Shown piece by piece: positions 16,211-24,402 of a stretch of DNA of 38,517 nucleotides. Source of the stretch: CALTSX01 sp051647685 (lineage in GTDB: Bacteria; Chlamydiota; Chlamydiia; Chlamydiales; CALTSX01); the NCBI GenBank assembly GCA_051647685.1, contig JBOFEG010000003.1, forward strand, positions 1 to 38,517, written 5' to 3'. Position numbers and translations under genes: made by a program. Positions within the stretch are counted from its first letter, which is position 1; every line of letters begins with the position of its first letter. The notes beneath the pieces are model-generated. The model did not search any database. It was not told where the DNA came from and saw only the letters and a list, made by a program, of their open reading frames with translations.

Positions 16211-16995
16211 GATAGAAGAGTAAATTTCTTTTGTATGAGTTCAGGTGGATTAAAGATACTCCGTATAATGCCTTTTAATCGATCCATTTTGATTCCTTGT
16301 GTCATAATTCCATCGCGTGCGATAGAAACTTTACCGGTTTCCTCTGAAATAACAATCACAAGAGTATCTACCATTTGACTAATGCCAAGTGCCGCTCTAT
16401 GTCTCGTTCCCATAGTCCGATTAATTTTGGTCGATTCCTCGGCTAAAGGAAGAATGACCGCCGCTGCGACAATAAGTGAATTATTTACAATAACCGCCCC
16501 ATCATGGAGCGGCGTTGTCGTCATAAAAATAGATTCTAATAATTCCGGAGAAAAAATTGCGTTTAACATGACAGATCGCCTTGCGAATTCCTCGAGTGAA
16601 TCATCATTTTCTAAACAAATAATTGCTCCAGCTCGCCGCTCTGCCATTCGATAAATAGAGTTAGAGAGTTGGTCTAAGAAGGTATCGAATTCCGTGACCG
16701 CTTTATAGCGCCTGCCTTTCCAACTGAACTTAGATAGAGCAGTTCTAAGTTCTGGTTGAAAAATAATTAAAATAGCAATCACGGTAACATTCGCGCCAAG
16801 CAGAGATAAATAATGAAGTATCGGAAGTTGTAACCAAGAAGAGATAGCAAATAACAAAAAGAAGGCGAGTAGTCCCAATAATAGATCCATAGATCTCGTA
16901 TTCCAAAAAAAAGACAAGAGATAATTCAGCAACACTCCAAGAATAATAATTTCAATAACTGGAGTAATTGAGTTATAGGCGCTCAGCATAGACAA
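16195..16995 (-). CDS. cdaA: Membrane diadenylate cyclase CdaA (c-di-AMP synthase)
   Basis: Three N-terminal membrane helices (about 10-30, 36-58 and 60-80) are followed by a DAC domain with its two defining motifs, DGA at 165-167 and GTRHRAALG at 196-204. The enzyme condenses two ATP into cyclic di-AMP, a second messenger tied to osmotic and cell-envelope control; in infected animal cells chlamydial c-di-AMP is sensed by STING. The frame begins with TTG at 16995; ATG at 16989, two codons later, may be the real start. GGGGA at about 17005-17009 is the likely ribosome site. It leads the five-gene operon cdaA-ybbR-glycosyltransferase-htrB-rsmE. Confidence 0.92.
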   Translation of the reverse strand: MSMLSAYNSITPVIEIIILGVLLNYLLSFFWNTRSMDLLLGLLAFFLLFAISSWLQLPILHYLSLLGANVTVIAILIIFQPELRTALSKFSWKGRRYKAVTEFDTFLDQLSNSIYRMAERRAGAIICLENDDSLEEFARRSVMLNAIFSPELLESIFMTTTPLHDGAVIVNNSLIVAAAVILPLAEESTKINRTMGTRHRAALGISQMVDTLVIVISEETGKVSIARDGIMTQGIKMDRLKGIIRSIFNPPELIQKKFTLLSWLKK

Positions 16996-17024
16996 TATAA
17001 ATTTTCCCCAGGTTATTCTGTCTT

Positions 17025-17030
17025 ATTATA
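17025..17030 (-). promoter_or_regulatory. Consensus -10 box, candidate promoter of the cdaA operon
   Basis: The minus strand reads TATAAT at 17030-17025, about 35 bases ahead of the cdaA start. No good -35 box lies at the right distance (the bases there are AT-rich, such as TATAAA), so support rests on the -10 alone. Confidence 0.4.
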
Positions 17031-17076
17031 ATAAAAAGCAAAAGAATTTTATAGTCTAATCGACACTTCAAATAGG

Positions 17077-17889
17077 TTACTTGAGATAGCAGTGAATTAG
17101 CTTTGCGAGGTCGGAATGTTCACATATATTGTGAACGCGCAAAATATCTACTTTTTGTACGGCTGCAATGGTATGCATGATGAGCGTTGCCGAAAGTAGA
17201 TTGTCTTTTTTGCATATCCTTCGCATAAAAGATTTATGAGATCCTCCGATCATCATACGCAACCCAAAGTGAGATTTTAGGTAGGATAGGTTTTTGTAAA
17301 TTTCTATATTGTGCTGTACTGTTTTTCCAAAACCGATACCTGGATCTAAAATAATTTTTGCTCGTTCTACCCCATCATTCAAAAGCAAGGTAATTCGACT
17401 CTCAAACCAATGTAGTAGATGGGGAATAATCCCTTCTGGATAAGTAGGAGAAACTTGCATAGTTTTTGGCTCTCCCATCATATGCATGATACAAATATCT
17501 ACGTTGTACTCCGCTGCAAGTTTTCGCATTTTGGGATGAGTAGCTCCTGAAACATCATTAATTAATTGCGCGCCTAAATCAAGAGCCACTTGAGCGGTAA
17601 GCGGATTTCTCGTATCAATTGAGATCGGTAAGGGATAGTTGTGGGTAAAAAGAGATTGCAAAAGGGGCTTCACTCTTTTTATCTCTTCGTCTACTGTAAC
17701 CGAATTGGATCCTGGCCGAGTTGATTCTCCTCCAATATCTAATATCGATGCTCCTTCTTCATAAATATGCATAGCTCTTGTAATAGCTTTCTCGAGAGCT
17801 GCATATTTGCCGTGATCTAAAAAAGAATCAGGGGTCACATTTAGGATTCCCATAATACAAGTGGGAGATACATTACGATCCATAATCAT
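17077..17889 (-). CDS. folP: Dihydropteroate synthase
   Basis: The 270-residue enzyme joins p-aminobenzoate (or a replacement amine) to dihydropterin pyrophosphate in folate synthesis. All family motifs are present in order: GILNVTPDSF at about 13-22, GGESTRPGS at about 52-60, ISIDTRNP, LINDVSGATHP, MHMMGEPKTMQ, LDPGIGFGKT and, at the end, LRVHNI. The length is that of a stand-alone FolP, without the fused FolK seen in some chlamydiae. ATG at 17889 is the first in-frame start (M-I-M-D); no clear ribosome site is visible. No other folate gene is in the window. Confidence 0.95.
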   Translation of the reverse strand: MIMDRNVSPTCIMGILNVTPDSFLDHGKYAALEKAITRAMHIYEEGASILDIGGESTRPGSNSVTVDEEIKRVKPLLQSLFTHNYPLPISIDTRNPLTAQVALDLGAQLINDVSGATHPKMRKLAAEYNVDICIMHMMGEPKTMQVSPTYPEGIIPHLLHWFESRITLLLNDGVERAKIILDPGIGFGKTVQHNIEIYKNLSYLKSHFGLRMMIGGSHKSFMRRICKKDNLLSATLIMHTIAAVQKVDILRVHNICEHSDLAKLIHCYLK

Positions 17890-18160
17890 TTGTTATTTTA
17901 TCTATGGTATGAGTTTTTATTGTATAATTTGTATACATTAAATAGGTTAGTATTAATCTCTAGTATACATACAATCTCTTTTTCTGATATTCGCAATCAT
18001 TTTTACCAAAAAATGATTCAATGTGAAATAGAGCCAATGGCTTTAGTAAGTTCCACTTTTCCAATAGGAATCTAAAATATATCTAGTCATACAATTTTTA
18101 TTGTAATTATAGCATTAACCCAATACCATTTTACGGTAGTCTTAATGAATAGGTGGTAAA

Positions 18161-18928
18161 ATGTATAGTACGAATATCATATCTCTTGCTCAAATTAACG
18201 ATCATTTTTTGCCGAAAATTGCAAGAGAGTACAATATAACAACAGATGAATCGCAGAGTAGGCAACCTCAAACAAAGAAGGAAGAATCTCGGGAATATTC
18301 ACCGCTTATTCATGGTGGACTCTTTAGCAGTTTGTTTAGCCATAATCGAGTACATGTACATTCGACAGATGAATCTAAAAAAAAGGAAAAAGAAAAAGAA
18401 CCCTCATCTCCGAATTATTTACAGCTAATTGTAGTCGCAAGTATTACCGCTATTGCTTCCGCCTTTGGATTGGGAAGACTTCGAAATTCTACTACAGCGG
18501 CTGAAGAAAACATTTGGTATAGTAGGAGTGTGCTGGCTAGTCCTTCGAACTGGAATGGAACCCTCAGTTCCAAGGTTGCATCCAATATTTTTAATGTGGT
18601 TAATACGTATTATCGCGCTGAAACAGATCGAAAAAACAAGTTAGCTAATTACCAAATTAGTTTAGTTGGAATAACCGCTGGAATTGGAATTAGCATTGCT
18701 GGTGCTTGTGCTAGTGCAGAACTTTTAGCTATAATGGGCGTGATTACTGCCGTGTCTTTTGCCACCTTTGGAGCGTATCAAATGGCCATTCATTGGGATG
18801 ATTTTAGCCGAGCGCAAGATGAATTTAAAAATCTACATCTTATCGATTTACTTCCTCAGTCCCGACCTTTTGCCTCGGCTCCTCCTCCTCCAGAATGGCA
18901 CCCAAACTTTGCTAGAGGCAACTATTGA
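18161..18928 (+). CDS. Putative inclusion-membrane-type protein with a bilobed hydrophobic segment
   Basis: The 255-residue protein belongs to no family I recognise. It has one membrane segment at about 86-106 (LQLIVVASITAIASAFGLGRL), directly after a very basic stretch (KKKEKEKE), and a pair of hydrophobic stretches at about 164-182 and 187-207 separated by only a few residues (SAEL). Such a close pair, 40-60 residues in all, is the defining layout of chlamydial Inc proteins, which type III secretion places in the vacuole membrane. There is no cleavable signal peptide, as expected for Incs. The C-terminus is Pro-rich (PPPPEWHP). AGGTGG at 18151-18156 supports ATG 18161. Inc status is an inference from shape only. 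Confidence 0.7.
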   Translation: MYSTNIISLAQINDHFLPKIAREYNITTDESQSRQPQTKKEESREYSPLIHGGLFSSLFSHNRVHVHSTDESKKKEKEKEPSSPNYLQLIVVASITAIASAFGLGRLRNSTTAAEENIWYSRSVLASPSNWNGTLSSKVASNIFNVVNTYYRAETDRKNKLANYQISLVGITAGIGISIAGACASAELLAIMGVITAVSFATFGAYQMAIHWDDFSRAQDEFKNLHLIDLLPQSRPFASAPPPPEWHPNFARGNY

Positions 18929-18964
18929 TCGATAAAAGATTGTTCCACAAAAAATAGATGCTTT

Positions 18965-18980
18965 GTTACGGTAACGTAAC
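18965..18980 (+). promoter_or_regulatory. Small perfect hairpin upstream of cydA
   Basis: GTTACG and CGTAAC flank GTAA, giving a 6-bp stem with a GNRA-type tetraloop if transcribed. It ends 23 bases before the cydA ATG. There is no T-run, so it is not a standard terminator; it could be an operator or a leader hairpin, or be due to chance. Confidence 0.35.
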
Positions 18981-19003
18981 ACTAACTTATTTTTTGTATT
19001 TCT

Positions 19004-20374
19004 ATGGATGTAGTCTTTCTTTCCCGAATTCAATTTGCAATGAAAATCGCTTTTCATTATTTGTATCCTCCCTTAAGCATTGGACTGGGTCTTATCCTAG
19101 TGGTGATGGAATCAGTCTACATCAAGACAAAAAATCCAAAGTACAAGCAAGTATTGAAGTTTTGGACAAAAGTATTTGCACTCACTTTTGCCCTCGGCGT
19201 TGCAACGGGTATTGTCATGGCATTTTCTTTTGGGAATAACTGGGCGAGATACTCACGTTTTGTTGGGGATGTCTTTGGCAGCGCGCTCGCTGCGGAAGGA
19301 ATCTTTGCTTTTTTCTTAGAAGCTGGATTTCTTGGCGTTCTTCTGTTTGGCTGGGATAAGGTAAGCACTAAAATTCATTTCCTTGCCACTATTTGTGTTG
19401 CAGCTGGCGCTCATTTTAGTGCCGTTTGGATTACTGTTGCCAATTCCTGGATGCAGACGCCAAAGGGGTTCACTATTGTTGGCGAAGGGAAACAGGCAAG
19501 AGCCGTCATCACTAATTATTGGGATATGGTTTTCAATCCCTCGTCGATGGATCGGCTGTGCCATGTGATCCTTGGCTGTTGGCTCACAGGAGCTTTTTTA
19601 GTCATTAGCATCAGCGCTTATTATTTACTCCGCAAACGCCATACATTTTTTGCGCAATTTTCCATGAAAATCGGATTGATTGTAGCTGGGTGTTCTCTAA
19701 TTCTGCAACTTATCTCAGGCGATTCATCGGCTCGAGTAGTGGCCAAACACCAACCGGAAAAACTTGCTGCTGCAGAGGGACTTTATAAAACGGAGGAGTC
19801 CACACCTTTGAGTTTAGTCGGTTGGGCAAGCGATAAAAATCAAAAGGTATATGCAATAAAAATACCGGGTTTTCTCTCCTTTCTTGTTCATCGCAACTTC
19901 CGCACTCCTGTACAAGGACTCGATGCCTTTCCAAAAGACGATCTGCCTCCCGTCCGTTTTGTATTTCAACTATATCACCTTATGTTAATGACATGGGGGG
20001 CAATGACTTTCTTGACCTTGTGCGCTCTATATTATTGGAAAAAAGGGAGATTACATAGTACGCCTTGGATTTTAAAAGGACTTATTGTCTCTATTGCTTT
20101 TCCCTATATTGGAAACCAAGCTGGGTGGTGGACTGCAGAGGTGGGAAGACAACCGTGGATTGTATATAAACTCTTGCGTACCTCAGACGGCGCTTCTAGG
20201 TTAATTTCAGCAGGTCAAGTGCTTACCTCTATTATATTGTTCGGTTTCATTTATATTTTATTGTTTTCTCTATTTCTCTATCTGCTCAATCATAAAATTC
20301 AGTATGGACCAGAGGAGCACAAAGATAGTGAGCCTGTATATCGCGATAACTTGAACTACAGGAAAGAATCATGA
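19004..20374 (+). CDS. cydA: Cytochrome bd oxidase subunit I
   Basis: Subunit I of the quinol oxidase that reduces oxygen to water with high affinity, in the inner membrane. Heme ligands and proton-path residues are in place: H18 in FHYLYPPLSIG, H187 after MDRLC, and E98 and E106 in AAEGIFAFFLEAG. The quinol loop QPEKLAAAEGLYKT at about 250-263 is of the short type (456 residues in total). GRQPW in the last third is also conserved. The start MDVVFLSRIQFA matches the usual N-terminus, so ATG 19004 is right. cydB follows with a 4-base ATGA overlap. This fits growth at low oxygen. Confidence 0.97.
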   Translation: MDVVFLSRIQFAMKIAFHYLYPPLSIGLGLILVVMESVYIKTKNPKYKQVLKFWTKVFALTFALGVATGIVMAFSFGNNWARYSRFVGDVFGSALAAEGIFAFFLEAGFLGVLLFGWDKVSTKIHFLATICVAAGAHFSAVWITVANSWMQTPKGFTIVGEGKQARAVITNYWDMVFNPSSMDRLCHVILGCWLTGAFLVISISAYYLLRKRHTFFAQFSMKIGLIVAGCSLILQLISGDSSARVVAKHQPEKLAAAEGLYKTEESTPLSLVGWASDKNQKVYAIKIPGFLSFLVHRNFRTPVQGLDAFPKDDLPPVRFVFQLYHLMLMTWGAMTFLTLCALYYWKKGRLHSTPWILKGLIVSIAFPYIGNQAGWWTAEVGRQPWIVYKLLRTSDGASRLISAGQVLTSIILFGFIYILLFSLFLYLLNHKIQYGPEEHKDSEPVYRDNLNYRKES

Positions 20375-21396
20375 CTCTTCCCATACTACAATCTATTTGG
20401 TATTTAGTCATCGCAGCCTCTGTCGTATTTTATGCTATGCTCGATGGATTTGACCTAGGCGTTGGGATACTCCATCTATGTGTAAAAAAAGACCGCGACC
20501 GTAGAATATTTTTAAACGCTATTGGGCCTGTATGGGATGGTAATGAGGTATGGCTTGTCGTAATTATTGGAGCTTTATTCGCCGGTTTCCCGGATATTTA
20601 CGCCACCGTAATGACCGCATTCTATACCATGACAATGTTATTTCTGGTCGGAATTATCTTTCGGGCGGTAGCCATAGAATTTCGATCGAAACAAAATTCA
20701 CTCCGTTGGAGAGGCTGTTGGGATATTTCTTTCTGCTTTGCCAGTATTATTATTACTTTTTTGCTTGGAGTTATGCTAGGCAATCTCATCCAAGGTATTC
20801 CATTAAACAGCGATAAGGAATTTATAGGGGGTTTTTTTGATTTATTCTCTCTTTATACCCTTGTCATAGGAGTATTTGCACTCTCTCTTTTTGCTATGCA
20901 TGGTTGCATCTATTTAATTATGAAAACTACTCATGAATTGCAAACTCAACTTCGCAAGTGGCTAAAGCCCCTTATTATCTTTTTCTTTGTTGCCTATCTT
21001 CTCGCTACTATTATGACTTTTTGGCAACATCCTTATATGATCGATCGAATCAAAGAATATCCGATAGCACTCATTCTTCCTATTTTGACGCTATTTGGAA
21101 TTTTTTCTATCCCACGATACATAGCAAAACATCGCGAGGGACGCGCTTTCATAGTTTCTTGTCTTACCATTGCCTCCTTATTTACTCTATTTGGAATTGG
21201 TAGTTATCCCTTGATGCTGAGATCCAGCATCGATCCGATGACAAATAGTCTAACCATTGTAGATTCTTCTTCCGCTTATACTCTACGAATCTTACTTATA
21301 ATTGCTGTGATAGGCGTTCCTCTAGTCTTCGCTTATGGAATTTACGTATATCATATTTTTAAAGGAAAGGTAGAAATTACAGATACGAGTTATTAA
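20371..21396 (+). CDS. cydB: Cytochrome bd oxidase subunit II
   Basis: The 341-residue multi-pass membrane partner of CydA. Typical features are the first helix ending in AMLDGFDLGVGIL and the block GPVWDGNEVWLVVIIGALFAGFP, which carry the conserved acidic residues of subunit II. AGGAAAG precedes the ATG, which overlaps the cydA stop. The gene ends 2 bases before the end of the opposing nadK gene, leaving no room for a terminator between the two converging operons. Confidence 0.96.
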   Translation: MTLPILQSIWYLVIAASVVFYAMLDGFDLGVGILHLCVKKDRDRRIFLNAIGPVWDGNEVWLVVIIGALFAGFPDIYATVMTAFYTMTMLFLVGIIFRAVAIEFRSKQNSLRWRGCWDISFCFASIIITFLLGVMLGNLIQGIPLNSDKEFIGGFFDLFSLYTLVIGVFALSLFAMHGCIYLIMKTTHELQTQLRKWLKPLIIFFFVAYLLATIMTFWQHPYMIDRIKEYPIALILPILTLFGIFSIPRYIAKHREGRAFIVSCLTIASLFTLFGIGSYPLMLRSSIDPMTNSLTIVDSSSAYTLRILLIIAVIGVPLVFAYGIYVYHIFKGKVEITDTSY

Positions 21397-21398
21397 CT

Positions 21399-22238
21399 CT
21401 ATCGCAACTTACCCGTCCAGTTTAGTTTTTCACGCAAGGTCGCAAAGTAGTCTTTTTTTTCAAGGGTGACGAGTTTAAAGGTATTTATGCTACATCGAAA
21501 ATGTATGCTTTGATTGGTCGATAAAGTGAATTGTTCTATGCCATCTGCAATTACACCGATGGAGGACATAGAACTTAAGTATTTCATAGAAATTGAATGA
21601 TCGGACGTTAAAACAATAGGTCTATTAGAAAGGGTATGGGGACTGATCGGTGTAATGACAAAAGCGGGAATAGAAGGACCGACAATGGGGCCGCCAGCTG
21701 CCAATGAATAAGCTGTAGATCCATTCGGGGTGGCGAGGATAATGCCATCCGCCTCAAAAGTATTGAGATGCTTTCCATCAACCGATATAGCCACTTCAAT
21801 AAGGGTCGAGTTTTTTCCTCGATGCAGTACAAAATCATTTACGGCAAATGCTTTTTCTCCTTTAGGGCCGAGGCCATCGATAACAATTCGATGATCGATG
21901 GTATATTTCTCATCTAAGAAATCTTGGAGGCTAGGATATAAATCGGAGATTGGAATATCTGCCATAAATCCCAAATGGCCGAGATTAATACCTAAAATAG
22001 CGGCTCGACTGATCGGATAGGTATGGACTAAGTGTAGAATAGAACCATCTCCTCCCATAGAAATAAAGAAATCGATTTCATCGATGGGAATAGTTGAGAG
22101 AGAGGAGATTTGTAAGTGATCTGCATCGCTTTGTTCTGCAAAAACAGTCACCCCTTTTTCTCGCAAAAACCTAACCACCCCTACGGCAATTTGCAGCGAT
22201 TTTTTTTTAGAAGTATTAGGAAATAGTGCGATTTTCAC
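21399..22238 (-). CDS. nadK: NAD kinase
   Basis: The 279-residue enzyme phosphorylates NAD to NADP. It carries the ATP/NAD site GGDGSILH (62-69), the block GINLGHLGFMADI, and ATPNGSTAYSLAAGGPIVGP (NAD site) followed by PHTLSNRPIVL. The start codon is GTG at 22238 and overlaps the dxs stop as GTGA. It is the last gene of the xseA-xseB-dxs-nadK operon; supplying NADP next to Dxs fits, since the second step of the isoprenoid pathway uses NADPH, though that reductase gene is not here. Confidence 0.95.
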   Translation of the reverse strand: MKIALFPNTSKKKSLQIAVGVVRFLREKGVTVFAEQSDADHLQISSLSTIPIDEIDFFISMGGDGSILHLVHTYPISRAAILGINLGHLGFMADIPISDLYPSLQDFLDEKYTIDHRIVIDGLGPKGEKAFAVNDFVLHRGKNSTLIEVAISVDGKHLNTFEADGIILATPNGSTAYSLAAGGPIVGPSIPAFVITPISPHTLSNRPIVLTSDHSISMKYLSSMSSIGVIADGIEQFTLSTNQSIHFRCSINTFKLVTLEKKDYFATLREKLNWTGKLR

Positions 22239-24124
22239 ACAGAAACCTCAAGTTTTACAAGAGATAGGATTTGTCTGGCAAGTGACTCCGCATCGAGCCC
22301 AATACTTTTTGTTAGATTCGGATGGGAGCCGTGTTGTATAAAGGAATGCTCAATGCCGAAATTATGAACAGAGGCCGAATAAAGACCTTTCCTTGCAAAG
22401 TCATTGATTGCACTGCCGAGTCCGACAGCTACATGATGCTCTTCTAAGGTAATGATGTAAGAGTGCGTTGCAAAGACAGCACCTAGCAGTTCTTTATCGA
22501 GTGGCTGTACAAAAATGGGATCTATAATAGTGGGGTGAATACCCTCTGTTTGCAAAATAGTGGCTACCTCAAGCGCTGTATCACACTTATGACCTAAAGC
22601 AATGATGGCAACTTCTCTTCCGGAGAGTATGATTTCTCCTTTGCCAATTGTTCTCAGTTGTAAAGGACGATTTGCCTTTCTTGTTGGCAAATTGGGATAG
22701 CGAATAGCTATCGGATTATTTACCTCGAGAGAGAGTTGTAATAATTCACAAAGAACTTGGCCGTTTCGCGGTTGTGCAATAATTAAATTAGACATAGCGC
22801 GCATGAATCCTAAATCATAGATACCATTGTGCGTGATCCCATCTCCACCAGCAATACCCGCTCTATCAATGGCAAAAATAACGGGAAGATTTTGCAAACA
22901 GACCTCTTGGAATAATTGATCAAAGGCTCTTTGCAGAAAAGTTGCATAAATGCAGCAAAAAACTCGCTTATCTCGAGACTTTGCAATACCTGCTGCAAAA
23001 GCTAAACAATGACCTTCTGCAATACCGACATCGATACATCGATCCGGATAGACTTTCATAAACTCTGTTATACAAGATCCGACTGGCATTGCCGGCGTAA
23101 CGGCTACTATTTCCTCTCTTGCTGTAGCCAGTTCAAGAAGGTAGCTGCCAAAAATTTTAGAAAAAGTAGGTTGTCCTTCGGGACTTGGCAGAAATTTTCC
23201 CGTTTTTATATCGAATGGCTTTACGCCGTGATAGGTGATTGGATTATTTTGCGCTGCAATCATTCCCCGCCCTTTTTCTGTAATGACATGGAGAATAGTG
23301 GGCATAGTAAGGGGTTGCAGCAAACTCAGTGTATGAATGACTTGTTTGATGTTATGTCCGTCAATCGGCCCGACGTACTCCAGTCCAAATTCTTCGAAAA
23401 AGGGCGAGAGAGGGAATGATTGTTTGATAAATTCTTTCATTCGGAGGCTCTGATTTTTGAGAAATTCACCACAACCCGGAATCTTTTCCAAAATATTCGT
23501 AAATTCTTGAGAGATTCGGTGGGTGAGTGGATTGTGAATCAGTCTCGTTAGAATCCCTGGAACATTACCCACATTTCGCGCAATGGACATGGCATTGTCA
23601 TTTAAAATAATGATAAAATTTCGAAGTCTTTTATCAATATTATTGAGCGCTTCTAAGGTATGGCCACAGGTCAAAGAAGCATCTCCGAGAATAGTAACAA
23701 TATAATTGTTTCGATTTTCTAAATCTCTCGCCTTTGCCATTCCGAGGGCGATAGATAGGGCAGTTCCAGCGTGACCGGCATAAAAGTGGTCGTGATCAGA
23801 TTCTTCTGGGTGGGCAAATCCGCTAAGTCCCTGAAATTTTCGTATCGTTGGAAATGCATGATTTCTTCCCGTTATAATTTTATGCGTATACGTTTGGTGA
23901 CTTACATCAAATAAAAAAACATCTTCTGGAGACTGAAAAACTTTATGCAGGGCTATCGTTAGTTCAATCACACCAAGATTAGAGGCGAGATGTCCACCAT
24001 TAATGGCCATAACTTCGATAATTCGATTATGAATTTCAGTAGATAGCTTTTGTAATTCTCCAACAGATAATGATTTGATGTCGTTTGGGGAGAAAATAGT
24101 AGGCAGAATAGAAAGAGAGGTCAT
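22235..24124 (-). CDS. dxs: 1-deoxy-D-xylulose-5-phosphate synthase
   Basis: The first enzyme of the MEP isoprenoid pathway; it joins pyruvate and glyceraldehyde 3-phosphate using thiamine diphosphate. At 629 residues it has the usual length and three transketolase-like domains. Recognisable sites are FDVSHQTYTHKIITGR, the thiamine motif GDASLTCGHTLEALN (usually GDGALTGG...), the Glu in GIAEGHCLAFAAG (usually GIAEQH), the YATFLQRAFDQ block and DRAGIAGGDGITHNG (usually DRAGLVGADGPTHQG). The enzyme is thus divergent at several active-site positions, but the catalytic Glu and His are kept. ATGA overlap with xseB; GTGA overlap with nadK. Confidence 0.94.
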   Translation of the reverse strand: MTSLSILPTIFSPNDIKSLSVGELQKLSTEIHNRIIEVMAINGGHLASNLGVIELTIALHKVFQSPEDVFLFDVSHQTYTHKIITGRNHAFPTIRKFQGLSGFAHPEESDHDHFYAGHAGTALSIALGMAKARDLENRNNYIVTILGDASLTCGHTLEALNNIDKRLRNFIIILNDNAMSIARNVGNVPGILTRLIHNPLTHRISQEFTNILEKIPGCGEFLKNQSLRMKEFIKQSFPLSPFFEEFGLEYVGPIDGHNIKQVIHTLSLLQPLTMPTILHVITEKGRGMIAAQNNPITYHGVKPFDIKTGKFLPSPEGQPTFSKIFGSYLLELATAREEIVAVTPAMPVGSCITEFMKVYPDRCIDVGIAEGHCLAFAAGIAKSRDKRVFCCIYATFLQRAFDQLFQEVCLQNLPVIFAIDRAGIAGGDGITHNGIYDLGFMRAMSNLIIAQPRNGQVLCELLQLSLEVNNPIAIRYPNLPTRKANRPLQLRTIGKGEIILSGREVAIIALGHKCDTALEVATILQTEGIHPTIIDPIFVQPLDKELLGAVFATHSYIITLEEHHVAVGLGSAINDFARKGLYSASVHNFGIEHSFIQHGSHPNLTKSIGLDAESLARQILSLVKLEVSV

Positions 24125-24402
24125 AGTGTTTCACTTGGTCTATTCTCTATGTTCATTGAAAATGCATCTACCATCGGCGCATTGCTCTCATCTGTTTGTA
24201 GTTCTCCCGTTCGAGATTTTTTCAAAATTTGAATTTTTTTCTCGGCATCTTGGAGTTCTTTGCTGCACGATATGAGCAAGAAATTCGCCTCTTCATACAA
24301 CTTCAGCGATTCCTCTAACGATACGACACCCGTATTCAAAAGTTCTAAAATTTTTTCTAATCTACCATAGGCTTGTTCAAAAGAACTATTGGGGAGATTC
24401 AT
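24121..24402 (-). CDS. xseB: Exodeoxyribonuclease VII small subunit
   Basis: The 93-residue protein begins SSFEQAYGRLEKILELLNTGVVSLEESLKLYEEA, the hallmark of XseB, a short helical subunit that binds XseA. The remaining 30 residues form a polar tail. The gene overlaps xseA before it and dxs after it by 4 bases each (ATGA), an arrangement that ensures coupled translation. Confidence 0.95.
   Translation of the reverse strand: MNLPNSSFEQAYGRLEKILELLNTGVVSLEESLKLYEEANFLLISCSKELQDAEKKIQILKKSRTGELQTDESNAPMVDAFSMNIENRPSETL

Noticed and set aside
17890..18075. 61-codon ORF between folP and the Inc-like gene
   Set aside because: No ribosome site and a start codon touching the folP start; kept only as a possible remnant of a repeat in the findings.
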